This document shows, in pieces, positions 5,985 through 8,254 of a stretch of DNA of 8,254 nt (the first letter of the stretch is position 1; each line of letters starts with the position of its first letter). The notes below the pieces were generated by a model. That model did not search any database. It saw only the letters and a program-made list of their open reading frames with translations, and was not told where the DNA came from. Location: the NCBI GenBank assembly GCA_945876925.1, contig CAMCQD010000060.1:1-8254 (forward strand), written 5' to 3'. This stretch comes from an uncultured Dermatophilus sp. (GTDB taxonomy: Bacteria > Actinomycetota > Actinomycetes > Actinomycetales > Dermatophilaceae). The translations under genes were made by a program, and so were the position numbers.

Positions 5985-6911
5985 ATGCGTGGGATCATTC
6001 TCGCTGGCGGTACCGGATCGCGCTTGCACCCGATCACCATCGGCGTCAGCAAGCAGCTCGTCCCTGTCTACGACAAGCCCATGGTCTACTATCCGCTATC
6101 GACCCTGCTCCTCGCGGGCATTCGCGACGTGCTGGTGATCACGACCCCTCACGAAGCCGAGGGTTTCGAGCGGCTGCTCGGCGACGGCTCCTGGTTTGGT
6201 ATTGACATCTCGTATGCGCAGCAGCCTTCGCCGGAAGGGCTCGCGCAGGCATTCACCATCGGGGCCGGTTTCATCGGCGGTGAAACCGTCGCCCTCGTCC
6301 TCGGGGACAACATTTTCCACGGGGCCGGGCTGGGCTCCCAGCTCGCCCGCATCGGGCCGCTGACCGGAGCCCGGATTTTCGCCTACTGGGTAGCCGACCC
6401 CAGCGCTTACGGCGTGGTCGATTTCGACGAGGCCGGGCTGGCCATCTCCATTGAGGAGAAGCCCGACCGCCCGCGTTCGAATTGGGCCGTGCCGGGACTG
6501 TATTTCTACGACAATGACGTGGTCGGCATCGCTCGCGCGCTGCGCCCCTCGGCCCGGGGCGAGTACGAGATCTCCGACATCAACCGGGAGTACCTGCGCC
6601 GGGGCACCCTCACCGTCGACGTGCTCGAGCGCGGCACCGCCTGGCTCGACACCGGGACGTTCGAGTCGCTGTCGGACGCAACCATGTTCGTGCGCACCCT
6701 GGAAACCCGCCAGGGGCTCAAGGTGGGCTGCCCGGAGGAAGCTGCCTGGCGCAGCGGCTTCCTGACCGACGACGACCTGCGCGCCCGGGCCCAGGCCCTG
6801 GAGAAGTCCGGTTACGGGGCGTACCTGTTCGAGCTGCTCGCCCGCAAGGAAGCAGCCGGGGCGAACCCGCAGGCCCGGGAACCCCGGGTGCCGCAGCTGC
6901 GCGTGTCCTGA
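5985..6911 (+). CDS. rmlA: Glucose-1-phosphate thymidylyltransferase
   Basis: A 308-residue cytoplasmic nucleotidyltransferase that joins glucose-1-phosphate and dTTP to give dTDP-glucose, the first step of the rhamnose pathway. The N-terminal signature RGIILAGGTGSRLHP (2-16) is followed by SKQLVPVYDKPMVYYPLS (22-39). LGDNIFHG (106-113) supplies the metal-binding Asp108; YGVVDFD (142-148), SIEEKP (155-160) and SNWAVPGLYFYDN (165-177) line the sugar site; WLDTGT (220-225) holds the second metal Asp. CPEEAAWRSGF (249-259) is the usual C-terminal motif. A tail of about 20 residues rich in Ala, Pro and Arg follows. ATG at 5985 matches the family start (M-x-GIILAGG); ATG at 5976 is a three-codon-longer alternative, and neither has a clear ribosome site. 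It is transcribed away from rmlB and rmlCD. Confidence 0.95.
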   Translation: MRGIILAGGTGSRLHPITIGVSKQLVPVYDKPMVYYPLSTLLLAGIRDVLVITTPHEAEGFERLLGDGSWFGIDISYAQQPSPEGLAQAFTIGAGFIGGETVALVLGDNIFHGAGLGSQLARIGPLTGARIFAYWVADPSAYGVVDFDEAGLAISIEEKPDRPRSNWAVPGLYFYDNDVVGIARALRPSARGEYEISDINREYLRRGTLTVDVLERGTAWLDTGTFESLSDATMFVRTLETRQGLKVGCPEEAAWRSGFLTDDDLRARAQALEKSGYGAYLFELLARKEAAGANPQAREPRVPQLRVS

Positions 6912-6946
6912 GCGCGGCACGGTACCTGCGGCCCCGGTTCGCGAGG

Positions 6947-6952
6947 CATGAT
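6947..6952 (+). promoter_or_regulatory. Possible -10 element for the lipoprotein-mazG pair
   Basis: CATGAT lies in the 106-nt gap after rmlA and is followed by GGGGGTAA, which would contain the transcription start and give a leader of about 60 nt. No convincing -35 lies upstream. No clear terminator for rmlA is seen in the gap, so read-through from rmlA is also possible. Confidence 0.25.
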
Positions 6953-7002
6953 GGGGGTAACCGCGCGGCGATTGAGCCGGTCATATCACCCCACCACTAC
7001 GC

Positions 7003-7010
7003 GGAAGAGG
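7003..7010 (+). promoter_or_regulatory. Ribosome binding site of the lipoprotein gene
   Basis: GGAAGAGG sits 7 nt before the GTG at 7018 and supports that start, which also gives a normal-length signal peptide. Confidence 0.7.
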
Positions 7011-7017
7011 TTGCTTC

Positions 7018-7575
7018 GTGAACTTCTCGCAGGCACATCGGTTCACGGCCCGGTCCGGGCTCCGCCCCCGGGGCCGCCGGGGGCTGGCCGCCGCGGGAGC
7101 CGTGCTGGCTGCGGCGCTGCTCGCCGGGTGCGGCAGCGGGGCCGCCCCCGGGGTCGCGGCCGTCAGCCAGGGACAGGTCATCCGGGAAAGCGACATCGAC
7201 CAGGTCATGGCCGATTTCGAGCGGGCCGGGGGCGCCGCGCAGATCCAGCGCGCCGCGGTCGTGGCGATGCTCTCGATGCGCCCGGTCCTGCTGGAGGTGG
7301 CCGGTCAGTCCGGGGGCATGGTCGGCGAGGACGCCGTCCGCGCCAGCCTGGAGCAGCAGCTGCCGGGAGTGTCCCAGCCGACCGTGCAGTTCCAGCAGAC
7401 CCAGGTGGTCGGCGGGAACCTCACCCGTGACCAGCTCGCCCAGTTCGAGGCTGCCATGCAGCGGGCCGACATCACCCTCTCGCCGGCCTACGGCAGCTAC
7501 TCCGCCGAGCAGGGCTTCAGGGCCAGTTCCCCGAACTGGATCGAGCAGGCCCCGGCGGCGCAGGGCGGCGAGTGA
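7018..7575 (+). CDS. SurA N-terminal-like lipoprotein
   Basis: A 185-residue predicted lipoprotein exported and anchored on the outer face of the membrane. The N-terminus is Arg-rich (ARSGLRPRGRRG, 11-22), followed by a hydrophobic stretch (23-36) and the lipobox LAGC with Cys38 as the lipidated residue. The mature part begins with VAAVSQGQVIRESDIDQVM (46-64), which resembles the N-terminal segment of SurA/PrsA-type chaperones. There is no room for a peptidyl-prolyl isomerase domain. The rest is Gln-rich and probably helical. Similar short proteins encoded next to mazG are known in actinobacteria, which supports the call. The GTG start has GGAAGAGG 7 nt upstream. The stop overlaps the mazG start by 4 nt (GTGA), so the two are probably co-expressed although they act in different compartments. 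A chaperone role in protein export is plausible but not shown. Confidence 0.8.
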   Translation: MNFSQAHRFTARSGLRPRGRRGLAAAGAVLAAALLAGCGSGAAPGVAAVSQGQVIRESDIDQVMADFERAGGAAQIQRAAVVAMLSMRPVLLEVAGQSGGMVGEDAVRASLEQQLPGVSQPTVQFQQTQVVGGNLTRDQLAQFEAAMQRADITLSPAYGSYSAEQGFRASSPNWIEQAPAAQGGE

Positions 7576-8254
7576 CCCCCGGTTCGCAGCCCGCCGGCGG
7601 CGTGGCGGCCCTGGTGGAGGTGGTCGACCGGCTGCGCTCCCCGGGCGGGTGCCCGTGGGATGCCGCCCAGACTCACGAGTCGCTGGCCAGGTTCGCGGTC
7701 GAGGAGTCCTACGAGCTGTCCGAGGCGATCGCCTCGGGCGACCGGGACGACATCGTCGACGAACTCGGTGACGTGCTGTTCCAGGTGGTCTTCCACGCCC
7801 GGCTGGGTGCCGAGCATGAGCGGCCCTTCGACCTGGACGAGGTGGCCGGCCGGATCGTGGCCAAGCTGCGCCGCCGCCATCCGCATGTGTTCGCCGGCGC
7901 CCAGGTGAGCGGCACGGGGGAGATCGAGGCGAACTGGGACGCCATCAAGGCGGCCGAGAAGCCCGGGCGGGCCAGCCCGCTGGACGGCATCCCGGCGGGC
8001 CTGCCGCCCCTGGAACGGGCGGCGAAGATCGCGGTCCGCTACCAGCGCGCCGGCCGCCGCGCCGAACTCGACGCCGCGGTGCGCGCCGCCGCGGCCGCCA
8101 CCGCTGGCAGCAGCGGCGCCGGTGAGCCGCCGGGCGTGAATCCCGCGGGCGATGCCGGGGAGGCCCCCGGTGCTGCCCGGGGCGTGCCACCGGGCGCGGG
8201 CGCCGCAGCGGCGCGCGGCACCGGCGAGGCTGACCCTGCCGGGATCGGTGACCG
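7572..8254 (+). CDS. mazG: Nucleoside triphosphate pyrophosphohydrolase MazG, 3' end outside window
   Basis: A cytoplasmic house-cleaning enzyme that hydrolyses NTPs and dNTPs to monophosphates and pyrophosphate. 227 codons are visible and the frame is open at the right edge. LRSPGGCPWDAAQTHESL (21-38) is the MazG signature. The metal-binding helices carry EESYE (44-48) and DELGD (63-67), the EExxE...ExxD pattern. FHARLGAEHE (74-83), RRHPHVFAG (101-109), NWDAIKAAEK (121-130) and LDGIPAGLPPLERAAKI (137-153) follow in the usual order. After about residue 163, where two-domain MazG proteins approach the second domain, the sequence becomes a low-complexity Ala/Gly/Pro stretch to about 222; ADPAGIGD at the edge may begin the second domain. 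The GTG start overlaps the lipoprotein stop (GTGA), with only weak Shine-Dalgarno-like sequence, so coupling is likely. Confidence 0.93.
   Translation, partial: MTPGSQPAGGVAALVEVVDRLRSPGGCPWDAAQTHESLARFAVEESYELSEAIASGDRDDIVDELGDVLFQVVFHARLGAEHERPFDLDEVAGRIVAKLRRRHPHVFAGAQVSGTGEIEANWDAIKAAEKPGRASPLDGIPAGLPPLERAAKIAVRYQRAGRRAELDAAVRAAAAATAGSSGAGEPPGVNPAGDAGEAPGAARGVPPGAGAAAARGTGEADPAGIGD
8061..8237 (+). repeat. Low-complexity Ala/Gly/Pro-coding insert in mazG
   Basis: Residues about 164-222 of MazG are dominated by Ala, Gly, Pro and Glu, with units such as GEPPG, GEAPG, GVPPG and GEADP. The frame stays open without interruption. It is probably a disordered linker between the two MazG domains. 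Confidence 0.55.

Noticed and set aside
6096..6920. Minus-strand open frame of 274 codons opposite rmlA
   Set aside because: It mirrors rmlA, which has all family motifs. The antisense product resembles nothing recognisable.
6953..6992. GGGGT ... ACCCC pairing and the CCGCGCGG palindrome as an rmlA terminator
   Set aside because: The 5-bp stem has a loop of about 30 nt and no T-tract. It is not a convincing terminator.
1..8254. CRISPR arrays, tRNA or rRNA genes, insertion sequences, toxin-antitoxin or phage-defence genes
   Set aside because: Both strands were scanned by eye. No regularly spaced identical repeats, tRNA-like cloverleaf, transposase motifs or terminal inverted repeats were seen. 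MazG here is the house-cleaning enzyme and is not accompanied by a toxin gene.

Overview
This window looks like chromosomal DNA of a high-GC Gram-positive bacterium (Actinomycetota). Coding sequence is very GC-rich, third codon positions are almost all G or C, GTG starts are common, and the pair 'SurA-N-like lipoprotein + mazG' on the right is a known actinobacterial arrangement. I cannot place it more precisely from the sequence.

Layout. Positions 1-5905 hold five genes on the minus strand, read right to left: rmlB, a fused rmlC-rmlD, a DUF1972-type (rhamnosyltransferase-like) glycosyltransferase, a Wzz/YveK-like chain-length protein, and an O-antigen ligase/polymerase (Wzy_C family) membrane protein that is cut by the left edge. 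Junctions are tight (95-nt gap, 4-nt ATGA overlap, 22-nt gap, 7-nt gap), so they probably form one operon. Positions 5906-5984 are a short divergent control region with three CCCAC-type boxes. From 5985, on the plus strand, come rmlA, a 106-nt gap, a small lipoprotein gene, and mazG, which overlaps the lipoprotein gene by 4 nt and is cut by the right edge.

How the genes work together. RmlA makes dTDP-glucose, RmlB converts it to the 4-keto-6-deoxy sugar, and the RmlC-RmlD fusion epimerises and reduces it to dTDP-L-rhamnose. The window therefore carries a complete dTDP-rhamnose pathway. The glycosyltransferase probably adds rhamnose (or another sugar) to a lipid-linked oligosaccharide. The Wzy_C protein probably polymerises or transfers the repeat units, and the Wzz-like protein probably sets chain length. 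This is the core of a Wzx/Wzy-type exopolysaccharide or cell-wall glycan locus. Flippase, priming transferase and tyrosine kinase are not visible and may lie beyond the left edge. The right-hand lipoprotein/mazG pair is housekeeping and looks functionally separate.

I found no RNA genes, CRISPR arrays, insertion sequences or phage genes. The main points of interest are modest: a tyrosine/proline/alanine tail on the kinase-less Wzz-like protein with four tyrosines exactly seven residues apart, the box-rich rmlA/rmlB divergent region, a small hairpin before the rmlCD ribosome site, two substituted conserved residues (RmlC domain and glycosyltransferase), and a low-complexity insert in MazG. Nothing here convincingly shows a wholly new system.
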